A stretch of 64,000 bases of DNA from Parapedobacter sp964498395 (GCA_964498395.1 CAZCHE010000001.1:248001-312000), one strand, 5' to 3'; shown: positions 25,818-34,795, numbered from the stretch's first letter. Numbers and translations: made by a program. The notes: generated by a model from the letters alone, not told the origin.

Positions 25818-27071
25818 ATGACAAAACAAACGACGTGGTTCCCAATTATACTGATTACATCTTTGTTCTTCTTCTGGGGGTTTATCCACAATCTTGATCC
25901 GATCCTGATTCCCCACCTTCGGAATGTATTCAGTTTGACGCATTTTCAGGCTTCATTGATTGATTCTGCCGTCTTTATCGCCTATTTTTTGTTGGCTATT
26001 CCCGCAGGGCTTATCATGCAGCGGTTTGGGTACAAGGCGGGCATTATCGTGGGGTTATTGTTGTTTGCGGTGGGTTGCTTCCTGTTTGTTCCAGCGGCCA
26101 ATACCATTAATTATGCATTCTTTTTGGGAGCATTGTTTGTGGTGGCTTGTGGGTTGACTATTTTGGAAACTGCCGCAAACCCGTACATTACGGTACTGGG
26201 CGACCCTTCCAAAGCCACACAACGGCTTAATTTTGCCCAGTCGTTCAATGGTCTTGCTGCATTTTTGGCACCTATCGTTGGTGGCAAGTTCATTTTGACG
26301 GAAGAACCCAAGTCGGCAGAAGAAATCGCGGCGTTGAGCGAACAAGTCCGGAATGCGTATATCCAAGCGGAGACCGCTTCGGTCAAGGGGCCTTACCTGA
26401 TTTTGGGGCTGATTATTTTGGCCGTGACGGCCTTGTTCCTATTCACCAAACTACCCGATATCAAGGAGGAAAGCCGGGGTATAAGCGGCATTTTCAGGGC
26501 ATTTCGGCATAGGAATGTCAGGTGGGCCGTCGTCGCTCAGTTTTTCTATGTCGGCGCTCAGGTATGTGTGTTGAGTTTTTTGGTGATGTTTGCCACCGAT
26601 GTATCGGGAATAGCACCATCTGAGGCAAAATATTATGCCGGTATGGCGGGTTTGGCCTTCATGCTGGGACGGTTTATCGGCACCTTTTTCATGCGCTATG
26701 TATCGCCTACGAAGCTATTGTTTGCCTATGCACTGATTGCCATCTTGCTGACCTTCATCGTTATCTACGGTTCGGGTCTGACCACGCTATATGCATCGAT
26801 AGGCATTGCTTTCTTTATGTCTATCATGTTTCCGACCATCTTTGCCGTTGGCGTGGAAGGGATCGGTGAAGATACGAAATCCGCTTCTAGCCTGATTGTG
26901 ATGGCCATCGTGGGTGGGGCGGCCATACCTCCGGTTTTGGGGCAGTTATCGGATTCGACGGGAAGTTTCCAACTGGCATACTATGTCGTATTGCTTTGCT
27001 TTGCTGTCGTAGCACTCTTTGCTTGGAATAACAAAAACAGCCAGGTTGCCGATGCACTTGGAGAACAATAA
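25818..27071 (+). CDS. fucP: L-fucose:H+ symporter
   Basis: A 417-residue major facilitator with twelve predicted helices. The first helix contains SLFFFWGFIHNLDPILIPHLRNVFSL, the FucP-type signature with its charged Asp; the second half has FYVGAQVCVLSFLVMF and IMFPTIFAVGVEGIGEDTKSASSLIVM. FucP moves L-fucose with a proton across the inner membrane. The following seven plus-strand genes form the degradation pathway, in agreement. About 210 bases separate it from the divergent AraC gene; a poor -7-like sequence (TTTCTTTG) is at 25769-25776. Confidence 0.9.
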   Translation: MTKQTTWFPIILITSLFFFWGFIHNLDPILIPHLRNVFSLTHFQASLIDSAVFIAYFLLAIPAGLIMQRFGYKAGIIVGLLLFAVGCFLFVPAANTINYAFFLGALFVVACGLTILETAANPYITVLGDPSKATQRLNFAQSFNGLAAFLAPIVGGKFILTEEPKSAEEIAALSEQVRNAYIQAETASVKGPYLILGLIILAVTALFLFTKLPDIKEESRGISGIFRAFRHRNVRWAVVAQFFYVGAQVCVLSFLVMFATDVSGIAPSEAKYYAGMAGLAFMLGRFIGTFFMRYVSPTKLLFAYALIAILLTFIVIYGSGLTTLYASIGIAFFMSIMFPTIFAVGVEGIGEDTKSASSLIVMAIVGGAAIPPVLGQLSDSTGSFQLAYYVVLLCFAVVALFAWNNKNSQVADALGEQ

Positions 27072-27088
27072 CTATTAAAACAAACAAC

Positions 27089-27433
27089 ATGGCAAGATAT
27101 GCCTTAGCATTGGATTTAGAAGAAGATCCGGAATTGATTGCCGAATACGAGCAGTGGCACCGGCAAGTTTGGCCGGAAATCGAACAGTCCATCCTGGATG
27201 CCGGGATACAGCGGATGGAGATCTATCGGTTTTCAAATCGCCTGTTTATGATCATGGAAACGGATGACGGCTTTACATTCGAACAAAAGGCCGCGGCCGA
27301 TGCGGCGAATCCGCGTGTGCAGGAGTGGGAGGCATTGATGGGGCGATACCAGCGAACGATCCCTGGAACAAAACCCGGAGAAAAATGGGTGGTAATGGAC
27401 AAAATTTTCGAACTTAGTGCTTTTGAACGATAG
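27089..27433 (+). CDS. L-rhamnose/L-fucose mutarotase family protein
   Basis: A 114-residue protein of the RhaM (DUF718) fold. It starts ARYALALDLEEDPELIAEYEQWHRQVWPEI with the His used in anomer interconversion, and has RMEIYRFSNRLFMIMETDD and a KWVVMDKIFEL end. RhaM acts on L-rhamnose; relatives placed in fucose loci likely act on L-fucose, giving the anomer preferred by the dehydrogenase. It lies 17 bases after fucP and one base before the start of the dehydratase gene. Confidence 0.88.
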   Translation: MARYALALDLEEDPELIAEYEQWHRQVWPEIEQSILDAGIQRMEIYRFSNRLFMIMETDDGFTFEQKAAADAANPRVQEWEALMGRYQRTIPGTKPGEKWVVMDKIFELSAFER

Positions 27434-27434
27434 C

Positions 27435-29096
27435 ATGGATAGTGCAAAACGCTATTTGCAAATACACCCGAATGACAATGTATTGGTGGCCTTGCAGGAT
27501 TTGGCACCTGGAACAACCATCACATTCGGCGATACGCATTTCAATTTGGTCGATCCGGTGAAAGCCAAACATAAATTCACCCTCGAACCGTTGGAGGCTG
27601 GGGGTGAGGTGCGTATGTATGGAGTATTGGTGGGCAAAGCAAATGTGGCATTGCGCCAAGGGGAAGCATTGACCGTCCAAAACATACACCATGCAGCAGG
27701 TGAATTCAAGCTGGGTGAGCGACGGTTGGACTGGCAGAAACCCGATGTTTCGGCTTTTGAAGGACGGACATTCATGGGGTACCATCGCGCAAACGGAGCG
27801 GTCGGCACGGCCAATTATTGGTTGGTCATCCCGTTGGTGTTCTGTGAAAACAGGAATGTGTTGGTGATGAAGAATGCGTTGGAGGAAAAGCTGGGATATA
27901 GGAAACGGTCGCGCGATTACGAACCCGAAGTAGATCGGCTCATCCAATTGTATGAAACGGGCGTTGCGGTCGAAGAACTATTGAATGTCGATATCGGCAC
28001 AACCCAAGAAAAGGAAGACAAAAGACGCTTGTTTACGCAGGTGGATGGCGTCAAATTCCTGAACCACGAGATGGGTTGTGGCGGTACCCGAATAGATTCG
28101 GATGCGCTCTGCGGATTGCTTGCAGGCTATATCACGCATCCCAATGTGGCAGGGGCGACCGTGTTGAGCTTGGGTTGCCAACACGCGCAAGCGTCCATCC
28201 TGCGGGAGGAAATTGCCAAGCGCGACCCCCATTTTGACAAGCCGTTGTATATCTTTGAGCAGCAACTGCTGGGCACCGAAACAAACCTGCTCCAACAGGC
28301 CTTGAAACATACGTTTGCAGGACTGATGCAAGCCAATCAGCAACGGAGGCAACCCGCTCCATTGAGCAAACTATGCATTGGATTGGAATGTGGTGGCTCC
28401 GATGGGTTTTCGGGCATTTCGGCGAACCCGGCATTGGGCTATGTGTCGGATATGCTGGTGGCCATGGGCGGTTCGGTCATCCTGTCGGAATTCCCCGAAT
28501 TATGTGGGGTGGAGCAGGAACTGAGCGATCGATGCATCGACGAACCCACCGCATTGCGGTTTATGGAACTGATGAAAACCTATAATGCGAAGGCGGAAGC
28601 GGATGGGTCAGGGTTTTACGCCAACCCCTCCCCGGGCAATATCCGTGACGGACTCATCACGGATGCCATTAAATCGGCGGGAGCGGCGAAAAAAGGGGGG
28701 ACATCGCCGGTAGTGGCTGTGGTGGATTATCCAGGTGTGGCAAACCAACCGGGATTAAACCTGCTGTGCACACCGGGAAACGATGTGGAGAGCACGACGG
28801 CTGAAGTTGCCGCAGGGGCTAATGTGGTATTGTTCACCACAGGGTTGGGTACACCCACGGGAAACCCCATAGCACCGGTGGTGAAACTATCGACCAATTC
28901 GAAATTATACAAGCGGATGCCCGATATCATCGATATCAATTGCGGTACCATCATCGAGGGTGAAGAGACCATCGAGCAGGTTGCCCATCGCATACTCAAC
29001 TTTGTGGTTGAGGTGGCCAGCGGCCATACACAACCCAAAGCGGTACAGTTAGGGCAAGATGATTTTATCCCGTGGCGAAGGGGAATATCACTATAG
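27435..29096 (+). CDS. UxaA-family dehydratase, probable L-fuconate dehydratase
   Basis: A 553-residue protein with both UxaA parts: an N-terminal SAF domain (about 1-95, HPNDNVLVALQDLAPG) and the large catalytic part with MGYHRANGAVGTANYW, HEMGCGGTRID, GLECGGSDGFSG, and SGGASSI-like late motifs (FTTGLGTPTGNP, IDINCGTIIEGE). UxaA enzymes dehydrate altronate with iron; in Campylobacter jejuni the fucose locus uses split UxaA proteins as the L-fuconate dehydratase. The neighbours here make the same role likely, in place of the enolase-type enzyme of Xanthomonas. The ATG at 27435 is two codons past the rhaM stop region and preferred over 27417. Confidence 0.85.
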   Translation: MDSAKRYLQIHPNDNVLVALQDLAPGTTITFGDTHFNLVDPVKAKHKFTLEPLEAGGEVRMYGVLVGKANVALRQGEALTVQNIHHAAGEFKLGERRLDWQKPDVSAFEGRTFMGYHRANGAVGTANYWLVIPLVFCENRNVLVMKNALEEKLGYRKRSRDYEPEVDRLIQLYETGVAVEELLNVDIGTTQEKEDKRRLFTQVDGVKFLNHEMGCGGTRIDSDALCGLLAGYITHPNVAGATVLSLGCQHAQASILREEIAKRDPHFDKPLYIFEQQLLGTETNLLQQALKHTFAGLMQANQQRRQPAPLSKLCIGLECGGSDGFSGISANPALGYVSDMLVAMGGSVILSEFPELCGVEQELSDRCIDEPTALRFMELMKTYNAKAEADGSGFYANPSPGNIRDGLITDAIKSAGAAKKGGTSPVVAVVDYPGVANQPGLNLLCTPGNDVESTTAEVAAGANVVLFTTGLGTPTGNPIAPVVKLSTNSKLYKRMPDIIDINCGTIIEGEETIEQVAHRILNFVVEVASGHTQPKAVQLGQDDFIPWRRGISL

Positions 29097-29133
29097 GATT
29101 TTAGATTGACGATTTTAGATTTTAGATGGAGAT
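29097..29133. repeat. Low-complexity spacer in the fucose operon
   Basis: GATTTTAGATT units occur three times in 37 bases between the UxaA gene and the SDR gene. No promoter is recognised. Similar degenerate spacers flank the LOG-NUDIX gene. Confidence 0.6.
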
Positions 29134-29904
29134 ATGTCAAATAAGAAGTTAGCGGGGAAAACTGCGATGATTACCGGCGGTGGTAGCGGAATCGGCCGTG
29201 CCATCAGTATGTTGTTTGCTAAGGAGGGCGCATGGGTGCATGTGCTGGAATTGAGTACGGCTGGAACCCAGGCATTGGTGGATGAGATCAATGCTTTTGG
29301 AGGGAAGGTTGCCGTGCACGCCTGCGATGTCAGTAAGCAAAGCGAGGTGTTGGCTGCCGTCAATGCTATTGGCTACGTGGATATTTTGGTGAATAATGCT
29401 GGTATCGCCCACGTGGGGAATGTGGAAAACACGACCGAAGCGGATGTCGATCGGATATACCAGGTAAATATCAAAGGTGCGTATAATGTGTTGCACGCGG
29501 TGGTGCCGTTGATGAAAGCACAGGGCAAAGGCGCTATCCTCAATATGGCATCTATCGCCGCCTGGGTAGGGCTGACCGACCGCTTTGCCTATTCCATGAG
29601 TAAGGGTGCCGTATACGCCATGACGCTGTCCGTGGCACGTGATTACCTCCATTATGGGATACGCTGCAACAGTATTTCCCCTGCCCGTGTGCACACACCT
29701 TTCGTCGACGGATTCCTGGCGAAAAATTATCCCGGCAGAGAAGCGGAGATGTTTGACACGTTGTCGAAAAGCCAGCCTATTGGCCGCATGGCGCAACCCG
29801 AAGAAATCGCGGCCTTGGCATTGTATTTATGCTCAGACGATGCAGGGTTTATCACGGGGAATGACTATCCGATTGACGGTGGGTTTATCAAGTTGAATAA
29901 TTGA
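29134..29904 (+). CDS. SDR, probable 2-keto-3-deoxy-L-fuconate dehydrogenase
   Basis: A 256-residue short-chain dehydrogenase: GGGSGIGRAI cofactor loop, VNNAG, and the YSMSK active site (Tyr-x-x-x-Lys). An ordinary classical SDR that would use NAD(P). In the Xanthomonas L-fucose route the third enzyme oxidises 2-keto-3-deoxy-L-fuconate at C4 to the 2,4-diketo acid that the FAH-type hydrolase then splits; that hydrolase is encoded downstream. The alternative role, L-fucose dehydrogenase, is given to the second SDR gene at 32756 because it is placed beside the lactonase. Confidence 0.8.
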   Translation: MSNKKLAGKTAMITGGGSGIGRAISMLFAKEGAWVHVLELSTAGTQALVDEINAFGGKVAVHACDVSKQSEVLAAVNAIGYVDILVNNAGIAHVGNVENTTEADVDRIYQVNIKGAYNVLHAVVPLMKAQGKGAILNMASIAAWVGLTDRFAYSMSKGAVYAMTLSVARDYLHYGIRCNSISPARVHTPFVDGFLAKNYPGREAEMFDTLSKSQPIGRMAQPEEIAALALYLCSDDAGFITGNDYPIDGGFIKLNN

Positions 29905-29977
29905 TTGGATTTTAGCTATCAGACACGAGATGTGTGACACGAGATAGCTGGTCGAGAAATAAGCTGAAAATAAAAGG

Positions 29978-30922
29978 ATGAAGAAGTTCGTTTGCATATT
30001 CTGCGGGGCCCGTACCGGTTTCTCGCAGCGCATACAGGAACAAGTCAACGTGCTTTGCGAGCAGTTGATAGCAGCGGATTATCATTTGGTTTACGGGGGA
30101 GGGAATGCTGGGTTGATGAGGTACGTAGCTGATATTTTCCTCTTACATGGTAGAACAGTTATCGGGGTTAGGCCGAACAGGCTTATTGAACACGAAGACC
30201 ATCATCCGGGAATCAGCGAGATGATCATTGTCGATGACTTATTTGAACGGAAGGCAAAGATGATGATGTTGTCGGATGCATTCATTGCATTGCCGGGTGG
30301 TTTGGGTACGTTAGACGAGTTGTTGGAAGTCTATGCGCATGTCAAAATAGGGTTTGCTAATAAAAGATGTGCGGTATTCAATATCGATGGCTATTACAAT
30401 CAGTTGTTGGGATTACTTGATACCATGGTCGAGCACGGGTTTTTGTCTGTAAGCGACAAGCAGTTATTGATTGTTACCGAATCTCCACTAAGTTTGATAA
30501 ACGAATTGGAAAGACTTGTTAGCCATCGATTAATTGACAAAGTGGCTTATATTAAGCTTCATGAAGGGAAGATATTAAGTAGTAAATCGAAAGGCAAATT
30601 GCAATACTATATTCCGGGAGGAAAAAGGGAAGGGAGTGAGACGGATATCCAAACCTTGAGCCGAGAAATAAAAGAAGAGTTGAGTGTTGAACTGATAACG
30701 GATTCCGTTACGTATATGGGTTCTTTTATGGCACAGGCGGATGGGCACGCGGACGGCATTTTGGTACGAATGACCTGTTACGAAGCCAACTACGAGGGAG
30801 AATTGAACCCAAGCCATGAAATAGAAGAGATTACCTGGCTCAGTTACAAAGATATTGATTTGGTGTCGCCGGTGGACAAGATTATCTTTGAACACCTGAG
30901 CGGTAAGGAATTACTGAAGTGA
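29978..30922 (+). CDS. LOG-family phosphoribohydrolase fused to a NUDIX domain
   Basis: A 314-residue two-domain protein. Residues 1-185 form the LOG (lysine-decarboxylase-like) Rossmann fold with YGGGNAGLM near 39 and the catalytic PGGLGTLDE at 106-114. Residues 190-310 are a NUDIX hydrolase with the box G-x5-E-x7-REI-x-EE at 215-234 and a WLSYKDID end. LOG enzymes cleave nucleoside 5'-monophosphates to base and ribose-5-phosphate; NUDIX hydrolases split nucleoside diphosphates. The fusion suggests a nucleotide clean-up enzyme. Its place inside the fucose operon, with low-complexity spacers on both sides, suggests later insertion. Confidence 0.88.
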   Translation: MKKFVCIFCGARTGFSQRIQEQVNVLCEQLIAADYHLVYGGGNAGLMRYVADIFLLHGRTVIGVRPNRLIEHEDHHPGISEMIIVDDLFERKAKMMMLSDAFIALPGGLGTLDELLEVYAHVKIGFANKRCAVFNIDGYYNQLLGLLDTMVEHGFLSVSDKQLLIVTESPLSLINELERLVSHRLIDKVAYIKLHEGKILSSKSKGKLQYYIPGGKREGSETDIQTLSREIKEELSVELITDSVTYMGSFMAQADGHADGILVRMTCYEANYEGELNPSHEIEEITWLSYKDIDLVSPVDKIIFEHLSGKELLK

Positions 30923-31018
30923 GTTAGACGAGAGAAGCAGGAAACAAGACGTAAGAAGCAAGACATAAGATTTTAACATTAAATAACGGCGCCTAGGAAC
31001 TGACGGCTGATCGCCGAA
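30923..31018. repeat. Low-complexity spacer before the FAH hydrolase gene
   Basis: Degenerate GAAGCA-AACAAGA-GTAAGA repeats fill this stretch, followed by an ordinary short leader to the hydrolase ATG at 31040. No terminator hairpin is evident. Confidence 0.5.
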
Positions 31019-31039
31019 AGCCGATAAAAAACACAAAAC

Positions 31040-31894
31040 ATGAAATTAATCCGATATGGCGATCCCGGCCGGGAAAAAATAGGGATACAGCTAGCTGATG
31101 TGAATTATGATGTTTCTGCATTTGGTGGGGACTACAATGAACAGTTTTTTGAAGATGATGGGCTTATCCGATTGGAGGAATTCGTGAAGGCCAATGAAGG
31201 TAAGTTAATCCCTGTGCCGGATGGCACCCGTTTGGGAAGCCCTATTGCACGCCCATCGAAGATACTCTGCATTGGACTGAATTACCGTGACCATGCCGAG
31301 GAAACCGGTGCCCAGACACCTGCCGAGCCGATTATTTTCATGAAATCCACCACTTCGTTGGCTGGCCCTTATGATGATATTGTCATCCCTAGAAACTCCA
31401 CCAAAACCGATTGGGAAGTGGAATTTGGCATCGTGATCGGCAGGAAGGCGAGTTACGTGGAAGAACGTGAAGCGTTGGACTATGTGGCTGGATATGTGCT
31501 GCATAATGACGTATCCGAACGGGAATTCCAGTTGGAGCGCGGTGGTACTTGGGACAAGGGCAAGGGATGCGATACGTTTGCACCCATCGGCCCTTTTCTG
31601 GCTACACCAGATGAAATCGCTGATATCAATAATATCCGGCTTTGGTTAAGCGTCAATGGTCAAACCTACCAGGATGGCAACACCAGCAACCTGATCTTCC
31701 GCGTGCCATATATCATCAGCTATGTCAGCCAATTTATGACGCTATTGCCCGGGGATGTGATATCGACCGGTACACCGGCAGGTGTGGGGCTTGGTTTCAA
31801 TCCACCCATCTACCTGAAACCCGGCGACGTGGTGGAGTTGGGTGCGGATGGGCTAGGCATCTCCCGTCAGGTAGTGAAGGCCTACCAAGGTTAA
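31040..31894 (+). CDS. FAH-family hydrolase, probable 2,4-diketo-3-deoxy-L-fuconate hydrolase
   Basis: A 284-residue member of the fumarylacetoacetate hydrolase family. The metal site is visible: WEVEFGIVIG with the paired acidic residues, VLHNDVSERE, and KGCDTFAPIGP, with STGTPAGVGLG near the C-terminus. In the Xanthomonas fucose route this family splits 2,4-diketo-3-deoxy-L-fuconate to pyruvate and L-lactate. Its presence distinguishes this operon from the aldolase-ending route of Campylobacter. The next gene starts 18 bases later. Confidence 0.88.
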   Translation: MKLIRYGDPGREKIGIQLADVNYDVSAFGGDYNEQFFEDDGLIRLEEFVKANEGKLIPVPDGTRLGSPIARPSKILCIGLNYRDHAEETGAQTPAEPIIFMKSTTSLAGPYDDIVIPRNSTKTDWEVEFGIVIGRKASYVEEREALDYVAGYVLHNDVSEREFQLERGGTWDKGKGCDTFAPIGPFLATPDEIADINNIRLWLSVNGQTYQDGNTSNLIFRVPYIISYVSQFMTLLPGDVISTGTPAGVGLGFNPPIYLKPGDVVELGADGLGISRQVVKAYQG

Positions 31895-31912
31895 TGTTTG
31901 GAAAGGGGGGCT

Positions 31913-32743
31913 ATGGACAGAATTGATGCGCACCAGCACTTTTGGCGTTACGATCCGGTACGGGATGCGTGGATTACCGATGATATGGCGGCTATCCAAC
32001 GTGATTTTATGCCAACCGATTTGTATCCGTTAATGGAGGCAAACGGTGTATCGGGCTGTGTAGCGGTGCAAGCCGACCAATCGGAAGCCGAAACGCTGTT
32101 CCTGTTGGATTTGGCCACTCGGTATCCATTCATTAAGGGGGTAGTGGGATGGGTAGATTTACAAGCCGATAACTTGTCCGACCGCTTGGAGGAGTTTCGT
32201 CAATTTGATAAACTCAAAGGATTCCGCCATATCGTGCAAGGGGAGGAGGATCCCCGGTTTTTGCTTCGCCCATCATTCCTAAAAGGCATTGAAGCGTTGG
32301 GTAAATACGGGTATACATACGACATACTTGTCAAGCCGCACCAGTTAGGCGCTACGCTGGACTTCATTGGACATTTTCCCGACCAGGCTTTTGTAATAGA
32401 CCACTTGGCAAAGCCAGGTATCCAGTCTGGCGAACATGAACCGTGGGCCACACAGATGAAAGCCATTGCCCAGCATAAAAATGTGTATTGCAAACTCTCC
32501 GGAATGGTCACAGAGGCTGATTGGAGTGACTGGGAATCAGCAGATTTCAATTACTATATTCAATATATGATTGAGGTGTTTGGCGTCGATCGCGTGATGT
32601 TTGGTTCGGATTGGCCCGTATGCTTGTTAGCTGCCGAATACAGCAATGTCGTGGCGTTATTGGAGCATGCGATCGCGCATTTGCCTGTCGAGGAGCAGGA
32701 ATTGATTTGGTATAAGAATGCCGCCATTTTTTACCACTTATAG
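31913..32743 (+). CDS. Amidohydrolase, probable L-fuconolactonase
   Basis: A 276-residue amidohydrolase-2 protein. The metal-binding DAHQHFW is right at the start; GFRHIVQGEEDP near 100, FVIDHLAKPG near 160 and FGSDWPVCLLAA near the C-terminus give the remaining His and Asp ligands. COG3618-type enzymes of this layout hydrolyse L-fucono-lactone to L-fuconate. I chose ATG 31913, which has a strong GAAAGGGGGG ribosome site, over the TTG in frame at 31898. Confidence 0.88.
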   Translation: MDRIDAHQHFWRYDPVRDAWITDDMAAIQRDFMPTDLYPLMEANGVSGCVAVQADQSEAETLFLLDLATRYPFIKGVVGWVDLQADNLSDRLEEFRQFDKLKGFRHIVQGEEDPRFLLRPSFLKGIEALGKYGYTYDILVKPHQLGATLDFIGHFPDQAFVIDHLAKPGIQSGEHEPWATQMKAIAQHKNVYCKLSGMVTEADWSDWESADFNYYIQYMIEVFGVDRVMFGSDWPVCLLAAEYSNVVALLEHAIAHLPVEEQELIWYKNAAIFYHL

Positions 32744-32755
32744 CATAAACGTATC

Positions 32756-33538
32756 ATGGATTTAAACCTGAAAGATAAAGTCATTATCGTCACTGGAGGG
32801 GCCAAGGGGATTGGCAAAGGCATTGCATTGGCCTTGGCGACGGAAGGAGCGATACCGGTAGTTGTGGGCCGGAAACAGGCCGACAACGAGGTGGTTCAGC
32901 AAGAAATCGAATCGTTAGGAGGGCAAGCGTTTTGCATTGAAGCGGAGTTGACCCGCCCGGAGGATTGTGAGCGGGCTGTTGCCCTTACGCTCGATCAATT
33001 TGGCCGTATCGACGGGTTGGTTAACAATGCGGGCGTAAATGATGGTGTAGGATTGGCAACCGGTGATTACCAAAAATTTATGGATAGCCTGCACCGATCG
33101 CTGGTCCATTATTACCTCATGGCCCATCATGCATTGCCTGCACTGAAAGCAAGTAAGGGGGCGATTGTCAACATCGGTTCGAAAACCGCCGAAACGGGAC
33201 AAGGAAACACCTCCGGATATGCCGCATCCAATGGCGGCCGTAATGCATTGACAAGGGAATGGGCGGTCGAATTGTTGGAATTTGGTATCCGGGTAAATGC
33301 GGTCATCGTGGCGGAGTGCTATACACCATTGTATGACACCTGGTTGAAAACACTGCCCAACCCCGAAGCGGCCTTGCAGCGGATTACCCAGCGCATTCCG
33401 TTGGGCAAACGCATGACCACTACTGCGGAAATAGCCGATACCGTGGTGTTTTTGTTGTCCGACCGGTCAGGCCATACCACCGGTCAATTGATACATGTCG
33501 ATGGGGGATATGTACACCTGGATAGGGCAATCGAATAA
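32756..33538 (+). CDS. SDR, probable L-fucose dehydrogenase with altered active site
   Basis: A 260-residue short-chain dehydrogenase: GGAKGIGKGIA cofactor loop, VNNAG near 89, Ser142 (NIGSKT) and Tyr155. The usual catalytic Lys four places after Tyr is Asn159 here (GYAASNGG, codon AAT). The fold and cofactor loop are otherwise normal. By context it would oxidise L-fucose to the lactone, the first step. Last gene of the operon. Loss of Lys may lower activity, or another residue may replace it. Confidence 0.8.
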   Translation: MDLNLKDKVIIVTGGAKGIGKGIALALATEGAIPVVVGRKQADNEVVQQEIESLGGQAFCIEAELTRPEDCERAVALTLDQFGRIDGLVNNAGVNDGVGLATGDYQKFMDSLHRSLVHYYLMAHHALPALKASKGAIVNIGSKTAETGQGNTSGYAASNGGRNALTREWAVELLEFGIRVNAVIVAECYTPLYDTWLKTLPNPEAALQRITQRIPLGKRMTTTAEIADTVVFLLSDRSGHTTGQLIHVDGGYVHLDRAIE

Positions 33539-33557
33539 GTGGATAACGGGGAATAGG

Positions 33558-34511
33558 TTATTCAACCACCACGCCCATTTTACTGAATTTATCGATACGT
33601 TCGGAAACCAATAGATCCGCTGGCTTCTTTTGGAGTATATTGAGATCGCTAAGCAGTTGCCGTTTTACAGCATCAGCGATTTGCTCAGGAGCATGATGAG
33701 CACCGCCCAGTGGCTCGGGGATGATGCCATCGATTAGTCCATTCTTTAGCATATCGGCCGCAGTGAGCTTTAGGGCTTCAGCGGCTTTTTCTTTGTAATC
33801 CCAGCTTCTCCATAGGATGGAAGAGCATGATTCGGGTGATATGACAGAATACCAGGTATGCTCAAGCATATATACCTTGTCGCCAATTCCAATGCCCAAT
33901 GCACCGCCTGACGCACCTTCACCAATAATGATGCAGATAACGGGTACTTTCAGTACAGACATCTCCAAAAGATTACGCGCGATGGCTTCCCCTTGGCCCC
34001 GTTCTTCTGCCTCGATACCCGGATAAGCGCCCATGGTATCAATGAGGGTGACGACGGGTTTGTTAAACTTTTCCGCCAATTTCATCAAGCGGAGCGCTTT
34101 GCGATAGCCTTCCGGATTGGCCATCCCGAAGTTACGGAATTGCCTTTCCTTGGTATTTTTGCCTTTTTGATGGCCGATAACCATCACGGATTGGCCATCG
34201 ATCGTCGCAAAGCCGCCGATGATCGCTTTATCATCCCGCACATTCCGGTCACCATGGAGCTCGATGAATTCCTCGCAAATCAAGCTGATATAGTCAAGTG
34301 TCTGGGGGCGGTCAGGGTGGCGTGACATCTGCACTTTCTGCCATCCGGTGAGGTTATTGTATATCTGGTGTTTGGTTTTTTCCAATTTATCCTGCAATTC
34401 TACCAATGTAGCACTCATATCCACTTTGGTCTTTTCGGCTACTTGATGCACTTTTTCGATCTGCATCTGCAGGTCAGCGATTGGCTTTTCAAAATCAAAC
34501 GTTGTATCCAT
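33558..34511 (-). CDS. accA: Acetyl-CoA carboxylase carboxyltransferase subunit alpha
   Basis: A 317-residue AccA. Diagnostic stretches are LSRHPDRPQTLDYI, FGMANPEGYRKALRLMKLAEKF, TLIDTMGAYPGIEAEERGQGEAIARNL and GEGASGGALGIGIGD. It joins with AccD to transfer carboxyl from biotin to acetyl-CoA, the first committed step of fatty-acid synthesis. It is a single gene here, converging on the fucose operon with 19 bases between the stops. Confidence 0.97.
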   Translation of the reverse strand: MDTTFDFEKPIADLQMQIEKVHQVAEKTKVDMSATLVELQDKLEKTKHQIYNNLTGWQKVQMSRHPDRPQTLDYISLICEEFIELHGDRNVRDDKAIIGGFATIDGQSVMVIGHQKGKNTKERQFRNFGMANPEGYRKALRLMKLAEKFNKPVVTLIDTMGAYPGIEAEERGQGEAIARNLLEMSVLKVPVICIIIGEGASGGALGIGIGDKVYMLEHTWYSVISPESCSSILWRSWDYKEKAAEALKLTAADMLKNGLIDGIIPEPLGGAHHAPEQIADAVKRQLLSDLNILQKKPADLLVSERIDKFSKMGVVVE

Positions 34512-34613
34512 ATACGTGGTTCTTGCAAAATCAGGGTGCTAAGTTAGGGAATTGTATTGATTATTTAAAAATACTGTTGGCTTTCGGCAATCAGCAGCCA
34601 GTTTATGCTATGG

Positions 34614-34757
34614 AACACGGATGACACGGATTGAACGGATTTACACGGGTTTAGTTATATGTTAACATGTTCAAGCTTTCCATCTTCCTAACTTCCTGAC
34701 TTCAGGTCTTCCGTCTCCAAGACTTACGACTAATGACTTACTACTTAACAACTGAAC
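34614..34757. repeat. Low-complexity intergenic stretch upstream of GH144
   Basis: Three to four degenerate CACGGAT units (34614-34649) are followed by CTTCCTAACTTCCTGACTTC-like and GACTTACGACTAATGACTTA-like runs (34681-34757). The 284-base gap has no gene; a -7 box for GH144 follows at 34781. Confidence 0.6.
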
Positions 34758-34780
34758 ATCGAGATGGCTTGGTTTTTGCA

Positions 34781-34788
34781 TAACTTTG
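34781..34788 (+). promoter_or_regulatory. -7 box of the GH144-like gene
   Basis: TAACTTTG fits TAnnTTTG and ends only 7 bases before the ATG at 34796, so that start would have almost no leader. A more usual leader would go with the ATG at 34811. No -33 box at the normal distance. Confidence 0.5.
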
Positions 34789-34795
34789 TTATTCA

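Noticed and set aside
34614..34757. Attachment site or IS remnant
   Set aside because: No inverted ends, direct flank duplication or transposase fragments are found.
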